Below, one piece after another: positions 14,509 to 15,466 of a stretch of 15,466 nucleotides of DNA. A model generated the notes under the pieces. That model did no database searches and was not told where the DNA came from. It worked only from the letters and a program-made list of their open reading frames with translations. Origin of the DNA: CAZAIO01 sp964485235 (GTDB lineage: Bacteria; Chloroflexota; Dehalococcoidia; GIF9; UBA5629). The translations under genes were made by a program, and so were the position numbers. The stretch spans positions 1 to 15,466 of the forward strand of contig CAZAIO010000067.1 in NCBI GenBank assembly GCA_964485235.1. Reading direction: 5' to 3'. Numbering within the stretch: position 1 is the stretch's first letter; each line of letters opens with the position of its first letter.

Positions 14509-15466
14509 ATGGAACAGAAATTTGATGCTATTGTCGTGGGCGCCGGCCCGGCGGGATGTGCGTGCGCTTATAAGCTGGCGCAGTCCGGCCTTCAAGTCCT
14601 CGTTATAGAGAGAGGAAAATTTGCCGGCGCAAAAAATACCTGGGGCGGTGCATATTTCGGCCCTTTGCTCGGCGAGCTTTTTCCCGGTTTCTGGGAAGAA
14701 GCACCGTTCGAAAGATACGTCTCTCACCATAAGTTCTCAGCGCTCACCGCAGAATCGGCACTATCGCTGGACTTTATGTCATCCAAATACAGCAAGGCGC
14801 CTTATAATGCGGTGACCATCCTTCGCTCTAAATTCGATCGATGGCTGGCACAAAAGGTCGAGCAGGCAGGAGCTATCCTCGCCACCGGTCTTCAAGCCGA
14901 CGACCTGATATGGAATGAAGGAAAAGTGGCGGGAATAAAAGCGGGCAACGACCAGCTGCCTGCCGATATCGTGATTGCCTGCGACGGTGTGAACTCGCAG
15001 CTTGCGCAAAAAGCACATCTCAGAAACGAACTCGCAGCGGAAGATGTGAAACAGGGAGCAAAAGAGGTTATTGAGTTACCCCGCGAGGTAATCGAACAAC
15101 GTTTCAATCTTAAAGGGAATGAAGGGGCCGCCTGGGAATTTGTCGGCTCGTGTACCAGGGGAATCCCCGGCGGCGGTTTTATTTATACAAATAAAGAAAG
15201 CCTTTCAGTCGGCGTGGTAGTGCAGTTAAAAGACCTCGTCCACGCTAATATAAATATCAATGAGCTTATCGAGGACTTTAAGAACCATCCGGCGGTAAGC
15301 CCCCTGCTGGAAGGAGGGAAACTGGTGGAATATTCGGCCCACCTGATCCCCACATCCGGGCTAAAAATGATGCCGAAGCTTTATACTGACGGAATGCTCG
15401 TTGCCGGAGATGCCGCTGCATTCGTGGTCGGCACCGGACTGGTACTCGAAGGGGCAAACTTCGCGG
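14509..15466 (+). CDS. fixC: FixC-like electron-transfer flavoprotein-quinone oxidoreductase (3' end missing)
   Basis: The frame starts at ATG 14509, with AGGGA five bases upstream, and is still open at the right edge after 319 codons; FixC proteins have about 430. The FAD-binding GAGPAG is at residues 11-16, followed by LVIERG. Other matches to FixC are TILRSKFDRWL, ACDGVNS, GAKEVIELP, GGGFIYTNKESLSVG, EYSAHLIP, and the second FAD motif DGMLVAGDAAAF. Relatives accept electrons from electron-transfer flavoprotein and pass them to quinone, or act in the FixABCX complex that bifurcates electrons to ferredoxin. It lies 22 bases after acyl-CoA dehydrogenase 3, consistent with carrying electrons from these dehydrogenases. 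A fixX-type ferredoxin gene would be expected just beyond the window. The segment VLEGANFA replaces the more usual IRGMDLA near the flavin. Confidence 0.93.
   Translation, partial: MEQKFDAIVVGAGPAGCACAYKLAQSGLQVLVIERGKFAGAKNTWGGAYFGPLLGELFPGFWEEAPFERYVSHHKFSALTAESALSLDFMSSKYSKAPYNAVTILRSKFDRWLAQKVEQAGAILATGLQADDLIWNEGKVAGIKAGNDQLPADIVIACDGVNSQLAQKAHLRNELAAEDVKQGAKEVIELPREVIEQRFNLKGNEGAAWEFVGSCTRGIPGGGFIYTNKESLSVGVVVQLKDLVHANININELIEDFKNHPAVSPLLEGGKLVEYSAHLIPTSGLKMMPKLYTDGMLVAGDAAAFVVGTGLVLEGANFA

Overview
The window looks like a chromosome segment of a moderate-GC (by eye about 45 to 47 percent) free-living bacterium with an anaerobic-style lipid or acyl-CoA metabolism. The housekeeping proteins, a low-potential 2[4Fe-4S] ferredoxin, many acyl-CoA dehydrogenases and a FixC-type flavoprotein would fit an uncultured Chloroflexota (Dehalococcoidia-like) lineage. 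That placement is inference from general protein style and gene content, not a search result. No rRNA, tRNA, CRISPR array, transposase or phage gene was recognised.

Layout. (1) Positions 1-1626 (+): the 3' part of a multi-PAS sensor histidine kinase, open at the left edge and followed by a terminator-like hairpin. (2) 1695-2335 (-): a HEXXH zincin-like metallopeptidase and, upstream of it, a two-helix small membrane protein. These face leuS (2501-4951, +) across a divergent promoter region. (3) 5161-6629 (+): the PLP-binding protein YggS and pyrroline-5-carboxylate reductase ProC, overlapping by one base. (4) 6846-8238 (-): rsmD and coaD, overlapping by four bases, then a 2[4Fe-4S] ferredoxin that is convergent with proC. 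(5) 8477-15466 (+): an acyl-CoA catabolism block made of acyl-CoA dehydrogenase 1, a 390-base gap, acyl-CoA dehydrogenase 2 with an unusual C-terminal extension, a biotin-dependent-type carboxyltransferase subunit, acyl-CoA dehydrogenase 3, and the start of a FixC/ETF-quinone oxidoreductase-like flavoprotein that runs off the right edge.

How the genes may work together. In block 5 the dehydrogenases would oxidise (or reduce) acyl-CoA thioesters and hand electrons to electron-transfer flavoprotein. FixC would pass them on to quinone or into a bifurcating FixABCX complex. The carboxyltransferase would add or remove a carboxyl group on a related CoA intermediate. The carboxyltransferase, third dehydrogenase and fixC are closely spaced with similar GAGGGA/AGGGA ribosome binding sites, so they probably form one operon, with a palindrome sitting on its likely promoter.

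The most unusual points are: the second dehydrogenase carries about 110 extra C-terminal residues that resemble a winged helix and end in a near copy of its own N-terminus (FPWW-x-DE-x-x-KF); all three dehydrogenases lack the MCAD-type catalytic Glu; and the third also lacks the IVD/LCAD-type one. No clear new defence or mobile system is visible.
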